This document shows positions 1 through 12,125 of a stretch of 64,000 nucleotides of DNA, one piece after another. This DNA comes from Symsagittifera roscoffensis (taxonomy: Eukaryota; Xenacoelomorpha; Acoela; Convolutidae), in the NCBI RefSeq assembly GCF_963678635.1, contig NC_087071.1, forward strand, positions 41,554,153 through 41,618,152, in the 5' to 3' direction. The notes under the pieces were generated by a model, which made no database searches, was not told the DNA's origin, and saw only the letters and a program-made list of their open reading frames with translations. Every line of letters starts with the position of its first letter. Positions within the stretch are counted from its first letter, which is position 1. Position numbers and translations under genes: made by a program.

Positions 1-3000
1 AAAACAAGGGAGCAAACAAAAAAGCCAAAGAATCCAACACATTACCAAACAAAAAAACAAACACAGACAAAAAAAAGCACATTCAATCAAACGAAAAAAA
101 AACTTGAACAGAAAACAATCACTAAGACAATAAAAAAACATTCATACACATAAAAGGAAAAAACTTAAGCAAAAATTCAAACTTAACAAAAACTTAACGA
201 AGAAAACCTTTAATTAATGAAAAGTTTAATTAATGAACTAAGAGACAAACAAACAAATAAACACAAACAAACAAACAAACAAACAAACACACAAGGAAGT
301 ATACGGTTGAAATGAAAAAAGCAATCCAACAAACCAACCAGCTAAGAAACAAACAAACAATCAAATAATCTAACACACAAGCATACAAACAAATATAGTA
401 ACAATCAAACATTCAATCAGAGAAACAAGTGAAACTAAAGATACAAACAAAAACACACAAATGAACAACCAATTTTGAAAACTAAACAAACAAACAATTA
501 GCAGATCAACAAACCGACACTCAACTAACCTAACGAAAACAGAAACACGCAATTTAACTTACAATCAATACGCAAACTAAAAAACAAATGAGCGATCAAA
601 GAAATCAACAGATAAACAAACAATTATACAAGCAAACAAACAAATAAACAAAGAAACAAACAAATAAAACAAACTTAGATTTAAGCAAACAAACAAAAAA
701 AAACAAAAACAATTCAAAAAAAAAACAAGCAAACAAATTAAACACACAAAAACACACATACAAACAAACGATTAGAAAAAAAAAATAAACAAACAAACAA
801 ATAAAACAAAACAACCAGCAAACAAACATAAAATAAGTCATCAAACATTTAAACAACCAACCGAACAAACATTCAAATAATTGAATAAGTAATCAAACTA
901 TGAGACAAACAACCAAACGATTAAAAATTTAAACAAACAAATACTAAATCAAACATAAAATTTAAAAAAAGCAAAGTAATTTACCAATAGACAAAGAAAC
1001 AAACAACAATGAAACAAACTAACAAACAAATCTGCATACAAAAAAAAGAAACAAACAAACAACAGCATGAGAAAATAGTGAAGTAACAGCGAACTATAAA
1101 AAAATCCAAACAAACACTCAAGTTAACTTACAGTTGAGAAACAACTAAGAAAACAAATAAACAAACACAAGCAAACAAAAAAAGAAACGGAAAATAAATT
1201 ATTAAACAAACATACAACTTGTAAAAAAAAAGAAACAGGAACAAATAGACTAAAAAGCAAATATGAAATAAACCATCCATACGAATGAACAAACAAACAA
1301 ATTAGCAGATCAACAAGCCGACACTCAAACTAACATAACGAAAACAGAAAACGAAAATAACTTTACAAACAATACGCAAACTAAAAACAAATGAGCGATC
1401 ACAGAAATCAACAGATAACCAAACAATTATACCAGCAAACAAATAAATAAACAAAGAATTAAACAAATATAACAAACTTAGATTTAAACAAACAAACAAA
1501 AAAAAAACAAAAAAACAAACAATTGAAAAGAAACAAGCAAACAAAATGAACACACAAAAACACACATACAAACAAACGATTAGAAAAAATAAACAAACAA
1601 ACAAATAAAAAAAACAAGCAAACAAACATAAATTAAGTCATCAAACATTTAACCAACCAACCGAACAAACATTCAAATAATTGAATAAGCAATCAAACTG
1701 TGAGACAAACAACCAAACGATTAAGAAATTAAACAAACAAATACACAATCAAACATAAAATTTAAAAAAAAAACGAAGTAATATACCAACAGACAAAGAA
1801 AAAAACAACAATGAAACAAACTAACAAACAAATCTGCATTCAAAAAAAGAAACAAACAAACAACATTAAGAGAAAATAGTGAAGTAACAAGCGAACTATA
1901 AAAAAAACCAAACAAACACTCAAGTTAACGTACAGTTGAAAAAAAAAACTAAAAAAAAATAAATAAACAAACACACATGCAAACAAACAAAGAAACGAAA
2001 AAACAAATTATTAAACAAACATACAACATGTAAAGAAACAATCAAAAGAAACAGCAACAAATGGACTAACAAGCAAATATGAAATATACCATCCAAACGA
2101 ATGAGCAAACAAACAAATTAGCAGATCAACAAGCCGACACTCAAACTAACCTAACGAAAACAGAAACACGAAAATAATTTACAAACAATACGCAAACTAT
2201 AAAAACAAATGAGCGTTCAAAGAAATCAACAGATAACCAAACAATAATACAAGCAAACAAACAAATAAACAAAGAAACAAACAAATAAAACAAACTTAGA
2301 AATAAACAAACAAATAAAAAAAACAATTGAAAAGAAACAAGCAAACAAAATTAACACACAAAAACACACATACAAACAAACGATTAGAAAAAAAATAAAC
2401 AAACAAACAAATAAAAAAAAAAACAAACAAACAAACATAAAATAAGTCATCAAACATCTAACCAACCAACCGAACAAACATTCAACTAATTGAATAAGCA
2501 ATCAAACTGTGAGACAAACAACCAAACGATTAAGAAATTAAACAAACAAATACACAATCAAACATACAATTTAAAAAAAGCTAAGTAACATACCAATAGA
2601 CAAAGAAACAAACAACAATGAAACAAACTAAGAAACAAATCTGCAATCAAAAAAAAACAAACAAACAATGAGAGAAAATAGTGAAGTAACAAGCAAACAA
2701 TAAAAAAATCCAAACAAACACACTTGCAGTTGAAAAATAAACAAAAATAAACAAACACACAAGCAAGCAAACAAAGAAACGAAAAAACAAATTATTAAAC
2801 AAGTATGCAACATGTAAAGAAACATTCAAAAGAAACAGGAAAAAATGGACTAACAAGCAAATATGAAATCAACCATCCAAATGAATAAACAAGCGTACAA
2901 ACAATAAAAAATACAAGCAAACAAAAAACCAAACAAACCCAATACTAAACAAATCAACAAACATACGAACAGAGACTTAAACAAACAAACCAACGATCTA

Positions 3001-3480
3001 ATTTCTAACCGGAAAAACCTACACTAAAAAGTACAATCAAACCAGCAAACAAAAAAAATGAATAAGAAAAAATAGCAAACAAACAAATGAACCAAAAAGC
3101 AAACAAATATTCAATAAAATCGTTTTCGAAAGCGAACGAATAAACGAACACGCAAACGAATAAACAAACTTTCAACCACTCAAACAAACAAAATAACAAT
3201 CAAGCAAAGAGCCAAACAAACAAACAAACAAACAATTCAAAACCAACAATCCAAAAAGCCAAACCCACACACAATGAAAAAAATAATTAAGATACAAACC
3301 GTTAAACAAACAAACAGGCAAAAAAAGAAAAAACAAACAAACTAAAAACAAATAAAAGAAACCAGCAACCAAACAGTAAAACAATTCCACAATTGATCAA
3401 ACAAAGAATCAAACCAACAAACATTCAACTAACCAAAGAAAAAAAAAATTGTTTAACAAATATACAACGCGCAATTAAAT
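1..3480. repeat. A/C-biased low-complexity block, (AAAC)n-like
   Basis: The plus strand here is almost only A and C, built from imprecise AAAC/AAAAC/CAAA units with very few G or T. The minus strand is therefore T/G-rich and gives many overlapping open frames of Phe, Val, Cys and Leu (FVCLFVC-type). These are by-products of the repeat and not genes. The composition changes sharply to ordinary AT-rich DNA at about 3480-3540. Confidence 0.93.
489..2905. repeat. Tandem array, ~810-bp unit, three copies
   Basis: Within the AAAC-like block a longer unit repeats. The landmark GCAGATCAACAA begins at 501, 1305 and 2121, giving spacings of 804 and 816. Other landmarks repeat in the same order: a GAGACAAACAACCAAACGATTA segment near 902, 1702 and 2512, and an ATATGAAAT...CCATCC segment near 1261, 2076 and 2858. 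Copies differ by scattered substitutions and small indels. Sequence to either side is similar in composition but does not follow the long period. Confidence 0.85.
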
Positions 3481-5202
3481 TAAAAACGGACAAAAAGAAA
3501 AACAAATGAACACACTGATGGACAAAAAGGTAAACGCAGATTTTAAGAAATTGAAAGTTTCGATTATTTGAGAAGAGGAACTGCAAACAATTTGATCTTT
3601 TCCAGTAAAAAGTTTCAGACTCAGATATTTATAATCAAAATTTTGCTCAAAATTTTTTTTCGAGAAATCCTAAAAACTATCGAGTTAACTTTGACTCAAT
3701 TATCTTGGAAGTTTCAGTTCGATCCCATTTGCCATGTCACTTGAATTTGCCTTAAAAACATCAATTAAAAAAAAGAACAAAAAAATACAAAGTTGCACCC
3801 CTTCTTTCGGTCGTAAGAAAGTTTCAGCATACAAAAACAAGAAGAAAGTTGCAGCAAATCTAGATTGGACAATTGCTGAAACGTTGACAAGCGTTCGAAC
3901 GACTTTTTTAATGAGCTGTGAAACAAAACTTACGTATCTAACACGTTGTGATATATCTTCTGCGACAAGAACTCCTCCCAGATCGGGGGGTAGTTTTTAT
4001 ACATTAGGGCTCGTATACGCACCTCATCTGAACAACAGTCAAATTAGAATTCAAATTACTTTTTTTTAAAATTGACATAAACATTATTTCCATCGAAAAA
4101 AGGATCAGGATCAATTTGTACCGGAAAAAGTATGCAGAATAAATTAAGATCGATTTTAGCATGGCAAATGCGTGCAGGTTAAAAAAACATTGGGATTTAT
4201 TTAGAACAATTTAAAATTGATTTATATGGATCTTAACTCCCTGCTAAAAAACTCCTATCTTTGATTCCAGTAGCTAGTTTTCTTTTTTAGGAGGTTACAG
4301 CGAAGTTAAGCCAATTTAAATCAATTTTTGGTTCCAATTTTTTTAATTCATCAGTTTTCAATTTGTATTGGATTTATACATATTATTGGTAAAAATACCT
4401 CAACAGCTTCAAAATTCTTCTTCAAGAGTTTGCTTAAATTTTTGGTTGAATAATTCAAAATCAGACAGTTCGATATTATAAAGCTTATGGTTTGATTTTT
4501 TCTTTTCATGCATCGATCATTTGGTTCTTATCTGGTTTTTTAAGCGCCTGAAATAACCGCTTTGAAAAATTTTGAATTTGAAATCAGAAATTTGAAGGTT
4601 TTCAGCGAAAGTTAAAAATAGTAGTGAAGATCTTTTGTTAACTCGCAACGTTGTGTTGCTGTGCGCATGTCAGTCGATTTAATTACTTTGTTGATGCTTC
4701 CTGTTTTGCCGTAGTTTGTATTGGAACTAAAAACATTCAGAAAAATTGAATTTTTTTTGAAACGATTTCAATTAATTCATAAACGCATTGTTTCGTTTTT
4801 TGAAACTTAAAAATTCGATTTATCGCTTCTGGTGTTTACTGCAGTTAGCTGTAAACTCTATTTCAAACAAAAATTTGGTTTCGGTTTCTTGTTTTGCTCA
4901 AATACATTTGAACAAGAGGCGATTCGAAAAAAAAGATATTAACATTTGCTTTTTTGTGGATTTCAAAATGTTCCATTTTTTGGAAATTGTTGAAAACCCT
5001 GAACGTTCAGAATCAAAGTTAGCATGTTGGGCTTCAAGAAAAAGCTCTTTTCTTGCTCAATTTTTTGGTCAGCTTTTAAAAATCCAGTAGAAGTAGTTAT
5101 ATATATAAAAAAAAAGGTCTTCTTTTCCTTAGTGACGTTTCCATGCCTAAACTTCGGGCTGTTTAAGTAAACTAAAACTGATCAATTAAAGTGAAAAAAA
5201 AT
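3481..5202. other. AT-rich stretch, no recognisable gene
   Basis: Plain AT-rich DNA. A 111-codon frame at 3734-4069 (plus, Lys-rich N-terminus) and a 100-codon frame at 4788-5090 (plus) are open, but neither shows a family motif, convincing composition or splice context. I treat them as chance frames. Confidence 0.6.
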
Positions 5203-5580
5203 CAAGACTGCTCGTATCAGGGCGAAGCCCTGAATATTCCGAATGCCTCTTAAGGTTTATGGAGCAGTAATAACCAAAAAAAACTTTATTGTAATAAAAG
5301 AAAATGAACTTTTTTTTCTAAAATTTGAAATTTTTTAAATGAAAATCATCCGCCCACACGCCATATAAAGTATATGAGGATATTTATCTCTCCTTTTTAC
5401 AAATCAATTACGTAAAAAAAGCGTCTTCCAACCAATTTGGAACGATTTCTAAGACGGGTTAAATCTCCGCTTATTTGTTGATAGCGCGAAATATATCGCG
5501 CGGTAATTGTACCAAATTGGCCAAAATGGCAATCTTTAGACCACCATACTTTTACGAAAAATGATCACAGGTGAAATATC
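5203..5580 (+). repeat. Three-hairpin repeat family, copy A (3' part missing)
   Basis: Begins CAAGACTGCTCG followed by the perfect hairpin TCAGGGCGAAGCCCTGA, and a GAGCAGT at 5258-5264 that pairs with the initial ACTGCTC. The middle hairpin GCGCGAAATATATCGCGC lies near 5486-5503, followed by the shared segment with GGTAATTGTACCAAATTGGCC and GATCACAGGTGAAATATC. Similarity to the other copies stops at about 5580, so the third (3') hairpin is absent. Related copies lie at 23441, 24648, 28815 (reverse), 37370 and 50376. Confidence 0.85.
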
Positions 5581-5796
5581 AATGGGGTAGTAATGTGTTT
5601 TGTTTTCAGTTGCTAGGATATTTTTAATGTTTTGTCGATGTTGTAATTGAGGATTATTTTTTTTCCATTTTATAAATTGTCTCTCATTACAATTTGATTC
5701 TGACAAGAAAAAAAAATAAATAATGCCCTCCAAGTAATTTGTATAGTCGTCTGACGCAATAAAAAAGCTTGATATCAAAATGTTATACTTCAAATT

Positions 5797-6352
5797 GCGC
5801 GGGTTGACCTCCATAAACCGAAAATGCTTAACTTACGATTCCCCACACCGAAAATGCTTATCATACAATTGCCTACATCAAATGTATGGAAAAAAGCTGA
5901 TCATACAATTTTCATCCAATTTTAAAAAAAATTTCCAAGTGAAATTGAAATTGCCCTTATATTTTTTCGTTTTTTTTTTCAACCCTAAATCAAATTTTGT
6001 ACTCAAACAAACATTTTCCAAAAAAAATGTGCATGCAATTTTTAATTTTTTGTTTGCATAACGCAGTTCACGATGCACAAAAATTTTCGTTTCTCTGGAT
6101 AACTTTTTTTAAACAGGCTAAAAACTCCTGTTTTGTTTTGTATGACATGTTTATATATGCCTTGATCAATGTCTGATAAGTTGAAAATTCAATTTAAAAA
6201 AATCATCATAGAAAATTTTTGAGAAATTTTAAAAGTTTGATGTTTTCACTATATCATTTGTGAAATAAATCACTTTTACAATTCAGATTGTTAGCAATGC
6301 CTTGTCAATGATAGACGATCAACCTTTTGGGAACTCTAGTGTTGAGTACTAC
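5797..6352 (+). repeat. CCCGGGTTGAC-family element, copy without second terminus
   Basis: Starts GCGGGTTGACCTCC and then carries several sub-repeats of the type ATGCTTATCATACAATT. The sequence to about 6352 matches the reverse complement of the element at 28072-28683, down to the segment GGGAACTC(T/C)AGTGTTGAGTAC. The distal terminus with CCCGGG is missing. Two open frames here (5780-6061 plus and 5878-6078 minus) overlap the repeat and are not genes. Confidence 0.75.
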
Positions 6353-6875
6353 TAAACTGTTCTAAATCTACGTTCCATGTACAACTAATGTACAGATTTT
6401 AAAAGGAAACTAATTTATTAAAAGATGTTAATTTAAAACGTTCACACTACGTTCACAACTAACACACTACGGTCGATCGATGGTCGTATCGAAATGAGTT
6501 AACAGGTATTGATTAATACTGAAGGTCATTTAAAACAACTAAAACAAATCAAAACATTTCCCACTGGGAAAAAAATAAAATTGCTTAATCACTAACTAAT
6601 TCTATATACACCATTTTCTTTTCTTGAAACTAGGAACAAAATTTTACAAACTGCGCCATGGATGGAAAAATAAAGCAAGCAAAATAGTATCTACAAATAA
6701 AAGAGAAGGTACGATGTACAGAGTGAATATACAGAGTTTACAGATTTACAAAATAAAACAATTAACTAAACTGAGACTAAAAATAAGCAGTAACCTACGA
6801 AATGTACATTTATCATGTAAAACCTTATCTACAGTAAAATGATGAAACAGGAGAATCGAGTAGGATACAAAGTTT
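6353..6875. other. AT-rich stretch next to a retroelement-like ORF
   Basis: No gene recognised. A 72-codon frame at 6624-6842 (plus) has no family signal. The stretch lies directly 3' of the minus-strand fossil ORF at 6876-7883 and could include that element's 3' flank, but I see no terminal repeat. Confidence 0.5.
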
Positions 6876-7883
6876 TTAAAATAAGTTAAATTGTTCATCA
6901 AAGTCATCAAGTTTTGCTTTTACTTCTGGATCAATAGTCGAGGAAATTTCGCCGCAATTATCTATCTCGTCCAGGCAGTCCTTGATGGTTGAGTGTGCTG
7001 AATGAGATCCCAAAGAGGTGTCATTTAATAGGGTCGTGATTGGAAAAAGGACTGATGTGACCGAAGGGCATGAATTCTTTGTAGACCAAATTAGGGTTGT
7101 TTCTGCAATGAGAGTTTGTCGTGGAGGAGCCTCCGCTAACGGTGTCAGAAAATCGGACGGAAAGGATATAGTGAAAATTGCCCTAGATTTCTCGGGAGAG
7201 GCAATAAATGAAGAGTGTGACGTCCCCATGTCGTCTTTTTCAAGAATTACCTCGATAAATCGTCGATTTCCGTAAAATTGAGGGGGTCCCACATTCCTGC
7301 GTGGCCTTGATTGGCGTTGCTGGGTAGTCGGATTGGTCGCGGCTTCCGGGATACTGTCAATCAAGATGAGATTGCCTTCTGACCCTTTTATCTCGGCCGA
7401 GTCCGGAACGTTGATGATCTCCCGAAGGTCGATGTTAACTGACAGTTGTGAGCTCAAGTGCGGGGAGTCGGCGGTACCTGTAACACTTAACCCCTGGTTA
7501 AATTCGGGTTGATGACTCTGGGGTAAATTATTATTAGTCACGTCGTCGAAGTAATCATCAATAATCCCGTCCCCCGAGTTTAAATTTAAAGGTGAGGAAG
7601 AACCTGAAGAGCTTCGGGTGAGGTCTTGAGTAGTCTCGGCCACTGTCTGTGCACCTGCCGACGATATATTTCCACCTGCTGCTGAGGTGTCTTGTCCTGA
7701 ATGCAATGGGGGTGCCACTATTGACTTCTCTGGGGGTGAGAGCTTCTTTTTTCCGGCTAAACCCGAAAGAGAGTGAAGTCTGTGCCCGGTGGGTGCTTGG
7801 GCCACCACGATTTTTTTTAGGGCCGGAGAGTATTTTTTCTTTGATTGCCAGGTCTGATTTACGTAAAATATGACCGTTATCAA
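6876..7883 (-). CDS. Ser/Thr/Pro-rich 335-aa ORF, probable tail of a Ty3/gypsy-like pol fossil
   Basis: The longest open frame in the window (335 codons including the start). It is rich in Ser, Thr, Pro and Asn and acidic at the end. Near residues 200-212 it carries RPRRNVGPPQFYG, which resembles the basic R-x-R-R-x-x-P-P-x-[FY]-x-G tail often found after the integrase of Ty3/gypsy elements (family knowledge). Base composition is clearly less AT-rich than the flanks, as expected of formerly translated sequence. A same-strand gag-like remnant at about 9.8-11 kb fits one old element with its middle lost. No RT, RNase H or integrase core is visible between. It could instead be a host low-complexity protein; the single tail motif is the only homology cue. 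The frame itself is open, but the surrounding element is broken. Confidence 0.4.
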   Translation of the reverse strand: MITVIFYVNQTWQSKKKYSPALKKIVVAQAPTGHRLHSLSGLAGKKKLSPPEKSIVAPPLHSGQDTSAAGGNISSAGAQTVAETTQDLTRSSSGSSSPLNLNSGDGIIDDYFDDVTNNNLPQSHQPEFNQGLSVTGTADSPHLSSQLSVNIDLREIINVPDSAEIKGSEGNLILIDSIPEAATNPTTQQRQSRPRRNVGPPQFYGNRRFIEVILEKDDMGTSHSSFIASPEKSRAIFTISFPSDFLTPLAEAPPRQTLIAETTLIWSTKNSCPSVTSVLFPITTLLNDTSLGSHSAHSTIKDCLDEIDNCGEISSTIDPEVKAKLDDFDEQFNLF

Positions 7884-9789
7884 GGTTTATAGTGTGTTCT
7901 GATGAGTCAATGATGTCCTTCTTTACCAAGTTAAAAAAGGATCCCCGTTTTTCCTGTTAGTAGCCCTTCTATATAGATAACCTCCATTGAGTGATTTTCT
8001 CTTTGAAGGAGATCCTGGAGTTTGTCGGTGGCCCTCTGGGATGAGATTGCTCGTGATGGTCCTTGCTAGTGGCAGATTGTCTTCCGGGTCCACAACACAT
8101 ATTCTGAAAATAAATTTTTATCCTGAAGTGGCCAGAGCTGCAAAATTTGTAGTGGCGGTGATCGAAAAGGCTTTTTTTTTAATTAGGAACTAACTAAGTT
8201 TGAACATGATGCGAAACTCATTTTCTGCAATATTGCGTCATTGAAATTTTTTAAAAATTGGCAAATCAGAATTTAGTCCAGTTTTTACTTTTGTTTCGAC
8301 GACTTATATAAAAATTTTTATTCATTGAACTATTCTTACAAAATGTGGCTATTACAAACTTCTTGTTGACGTTTGATGTTTGTAATTGTTTTCCAGTTAG
8401 AATTCTTGAAATAGGTTAAGAGAAACCAAATCAATTCCTTCTAGATGTTTAATCGAAAACTTAAAAGTTAAAAGCCTGTCAATGCAACTTGCTAATCAGC
8501 AGTGACATACTTTGTTCCTGTGATTACAAGAAAAAGCGGAAAAGAGGGCTTTGTGACCTGCTATCTTTTTTAATTCATCCCCGTATAGATACTTTATATA
8601 GTGGTCCCCAGGCCAAACAACAGTTCGTTCGTAGAATAATTGCTTCCTTGAGATTTAGAATACGACAACCAGCAAGAAAAAGTGATATCACATCCAATCG
8701 TGCCCAAAGAGATTTAGAATACAATGCCGAGACCTCTGTGAGAGTATTTTTTCACTCTTGTATAGAATTTTTCGTTCAAACGTATTATATCTGCTAAATT
8801 TTTTATTCGAGTTTTAGTTTCATAAAAATGATTGTGAGAATAATCGATCAAATTTCTATTGACTTCCTACTCTTTGGAGCTCCTAAGAAGCATCCAAGGA
8901 ATGCTTAGATCGGGAAGAATTTCATGAACTGATTTACTGATCCGAAAATTGAGCATAGTTATTTCAAATTTCGCAGTGTTTTAATTAATCTTCTATCAAA
9001 ATTTTCCAAAATTTGATAATTTTTTGTTGAAAAATTTACATTTTGGCCATTTGATTACAAACATTTTTTTCAAGCGTTGAAAAACCCTCGCGACTGTCTC
9101 ACTGTGTAAAACCTTTTTGACAAAATTAGGATATCATTTTAAAAAATGTTGGTATGACGAATATTTCCAATGCTTGAGTTCAAGACACTTCGAATAACCT
9201 TTGGCTTATCGCATAGTTCGTAAAATCCAGTTTAAACTTGATAGGTACTGGTTACACTTCTGTCTTAGCTTAGTTTGCTCATAAATTTGTCCGGATTTTG
9301 TTCGTTGTCAGCGTGAGTGAGGTCTAACATCTTGAACCAGACTTCTCAGACGGATTTTTCATGAAGATGAGATGCGACGTTATCTACTATTTTCTGGATG
9401 TTTTGCATTTTTTGTTTGTTGTTCAATTTTTGTTTCTTCAAAAAAACTGGAGCATAACGCGATTTTTTTAAATTGTTTTAATGCAAGGGGTTATCATTGG
9501 GCTGGAGAAATTATCTCTGTCTCAGCTTTCTAATTCCTTCGTTTTTCGTGTTCTTGGTTTACTAAGATGAGAACAAGTGTGGGTACCCTTTTCCGTTTTG
9601 CTAGTTGTAGTCGATCATGTAAATGATTATTCTTCATTCGGTTTTTTTTTCTTGAAAGAGGAAATTGAGGAAAAAATTTTTGTGCGACTTTGCTCCCAAC
9701 ATGTGGATGGTTGTCAATTCCCAGGATATTTGAGTTCAAGACTATCAGTTTTGAAGAATGCAGTTCAATTGTAAAATCATCCGTTGGTT
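7884..9789. other. No recognisable gene; worn sequence between two retroelement remnants
   Basis: Composition falls back to AT-rich after about 8200. Open frames at 7987-8193 and 8489-8797 (plus, 102 codons, Arg-rich) have no family motif that I recognise. The position between two same-strand retroelement-like pieces suggests decayed element DNA plus host DNA. Confidence 0.45.
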
Positions 9790-10957
9790 TTGAGTGGTAT
9801 TACAACTCGACCGTATTGAGTCTTTGGCAAAACAACAGTGCCGATTTTTGATCACTTGGTTAACTGGGTTGACTTTTAGTAGTTTGTCACGCAAAATGAG
9901 ATCATTGATTCCATTTCAATTTAAGAGACTCGCCGCTCTAGCTAATTTGATTTGCATGTTCATAAGCAAGAACTTACTTTTACTCGTTTTTTTTCTTTTT
10001 CTTTTTTGTCAATTTTTGTTGTCACTTTCAGTACCGAACAGTCGTCAATATTACTTTGCTACTTACGTTTACTAGTTTGTTTGTTTCTGATACATTCTTA
10101 TCAAAAATTGTGGTCACCTTCATAACCGAATAGTCGTTAAAGTTGCTTTGCCCTGCTTCTTATTTTCCGTTGAGTATACCATAACGTTCTTTTTAAACCT
10201 GGTTTTTTACAACAGATTTATCAGACGGATATACAAACTGCGTGTCTACATTTTCTTGGTATTGACAATGTTCCCAAATTACTATCCGAGTTTGCGTTTC
10301 TTTGTAGAATTGTCTTTAAAATTACAAGATGTGCACAGGGCGTTCTTTGCAGGGCAAACAGCAAGGCGCTCTATTACATTAGTCCCACCAAATTTCATAC
10401 ATGAGCTATCTCGATCTACCGCAAATTTCGAAGTTTCGGTTCTCGTTGATTATTTACAGAAATATAATGTACAGGATAGAAAGTCTTCTTTTTGTTTGTC
10501 ATCTCTAAATGAAAGGGGATCCCATTCTCATCTATTAGGGCTACTTTTACAGCTTCAAAATTGGTTAGTTTTTCATATTGTTAATACAAATGTCTCTAGT
10601 CCTTTCGTTTTCTCCACCGGAATTATCGGAATTCATGGTAATCTCCGCTAGCGCACTCCAGAACTTTTCTAAAGTTTTTCGATCGCTCTAGCTGATGGCG
10701 TTCGGATGTCACATTCGGTTTTCTAATAAATGCTTGGTTTAAGAATTCCAAAGGATTCTGTCTTTTGAGAATTTTTACGCAATTAAGCGTTTACCGTCAC
10801 TTTCTAACGCTAGGCATAGCCTTGAGCGGATATTCTTGTTTTTGAAGCAGTTCTGAATTAAAGATATCCGGCGCATTTGGTAAATTATCAATGTCGATGT
10901 TTTCTTTGGCCATTTATGCCAATTGGAACAAATCCCTCCATTCTTCCCATGAGGCAC
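9790..10957 (-). mobile_element. Old Ty3/gypsy-like gag-region fossil
   Basis: On the minus strand near 10310-10390 there is a Cys-Pro-Ala-Lys...Cys-x-x-Cys pattern like the zinc-knuckle region of Ty3/gypsy gag proteins (family knowledge). The surrounding frames keep a less AT-rich composition. The element is thoroughly broken and old; no LTRs or primer-binding site are visible. The orientation matches the pol-tail-like ORF at 6876-7883, so both may be remains of one insertion. Two ~90-bp related segments (near 10025 and 10115, both with an ACCGAA(C/T)AGTCGT core) form a short tandem duplication inside it. The 167-codon plus-strand frame at 10148-10651 is antisense to this and is not called. 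Confidence 0.4.
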
Positions 10958-11313
10958 GGTAGCTGATCGTGCGCGTTTATCAGAGTGGTGGGACTCCCTT
11001 CATGCATGATTCATTTCGAGATGACTGCGCCAAATTATGAATGTTTTAACTAAACTCTGCTCATCAGAAATCCGAAAGTATTGAAAAGAGTTCAATCAAT
11101 GTATGTTCTTCCTAGCTATACACAATAACACTGAAATCGCTCACTCCGTTGGAGACCAAGTGTTAAAACAAGTAATTTAGTTAAAATCATGGGCAATCAC
11201 AACAACAGGAGTCCTGAAAATTTTTCTAATTTTATCTTCAACAGCACCTTAGATCAGATTTTTTAGACATAATCTTGGGACGCTTTTGTTTTACGAGGAT
11301 TTGTGACTACGCG
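10958..11313. other. No feature seen
   Basis: AT-rich sequence leading into the left arm of the inverted repeat around the assembly gap. No frames or repeats stood out. Confidence 0.5.
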
Positions 11314-11572
11314 ACTGAAATTAGATCGTAGTTTTGAAGTTGAGTTTTTTTTCAGAAATTGTTTACGTTCTTGTAGCACAATTTTGTCAAGAATTTGGAC
11401 AATTTCTTCACAATATCTCAGTCAAATGAGCTCTTTTCTAGAATAGATCATTTAGCACGTGTTCAAAATTTTCAGTCATTTTTTCTTTTTCCTCACCCCC
11501 CCCCACCTGCAAAAATATACAAGTAAATGATTGTTCACATTGTTCGATTGTTATGAAAATTGAAACACTGAC
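11314..11572 (+). repeat. Left arm of a ~260-bp inverted repeat flanking the gap
   Basis: From CTGAAATTAGAT to GAAACACTGAC this arm is the near-exact reverse complement of 11864-12125. It includes a run of C (about 11497-11506) that pairs with a G run in the right arm. The copy differs by a few substitutions and by homopolymer length. Confidence 0.92.
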
Positions 11573-11772
11573 NNNNNNNNNNNNNNNNNNNNNNNNNNNN
11601 NNNNNNNNNNNNNNNNNNNNNNNNNNNNNNNNNNNNNNNNNNNNNNNNNNNNNNNNNNNNNNNNNNNNNNNNNNNNNNNNNNNNNNNNNNNNNNNNNNNN
11701 NNNNNNNNNNNNNNNNNNNNNNNNNNNNNNNNNNNNNNNNNNNNNNNNNNNNNNNNNNNNNNNNNNNNNNNN
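11573..11772. other. Assembly gap, exactly 200 N
   Basis: A run of 200 unknown bases, a round number typical of a scaffold placeholder and not a measured length. It sits at the centre of a large inverted repeat, so the true loop sequence and its size are unknown. The open frames reported across it are meaningless. Confidence 0.99.
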
Positions 11773-11863
11773 CCCACCTCATTCAAAGATAAATTTTATG
11801 GCGTAACAAGTGGTTTTACAATGTTAATAACGAAGACCAAATGTTTTTGTCATAACCCAACTA

Positions 11864-12125
11864 GTCGGTGTTTCAATTTTCATAACAATCGAAACAATGT
11901 GAACAATCATTTACTGTAAATTTTTGCAGGTGGGGGGGGGGGGGTGAGGAAAAAGAAAAAATGACTGAAAATTTTGAACACGTGCTAAATGATCTATTCT
12001 AGAAAAGAGCTCATTTGACTGAGATATTGTGAAGAAATTGTCCAAATTCTTGAAAAAATTGTGCTACAAGAACGTAAACAATTTCTGAAAAAAAACTCAA
12101 CTTCAAAACTACAATCTAATTTCAG
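11864..12125 (-). repeat. Right arm of the inverted repeat flanking the gap
   Basis: Begins GTCGGTGTTTC and ends CTAATTTCAG; reverse complement of the left arm at 11314-11572. It contains a long G run (about 11933-11945). A related single-arm copy followed by loop-like sequence (11790-11860) is found at 29430-29605, which shows that this arm belongs to a dispersed element. Confidence 0.92.

Noticed and set aside
230-3390. About eighteen minus-strand frames rich in Phe, Val, Cys and Leu
   Set aside because: They are the translation of a T/G-rich repeat strand, occur in several frames at once and repeat with the 810-bp unit; no gene features.
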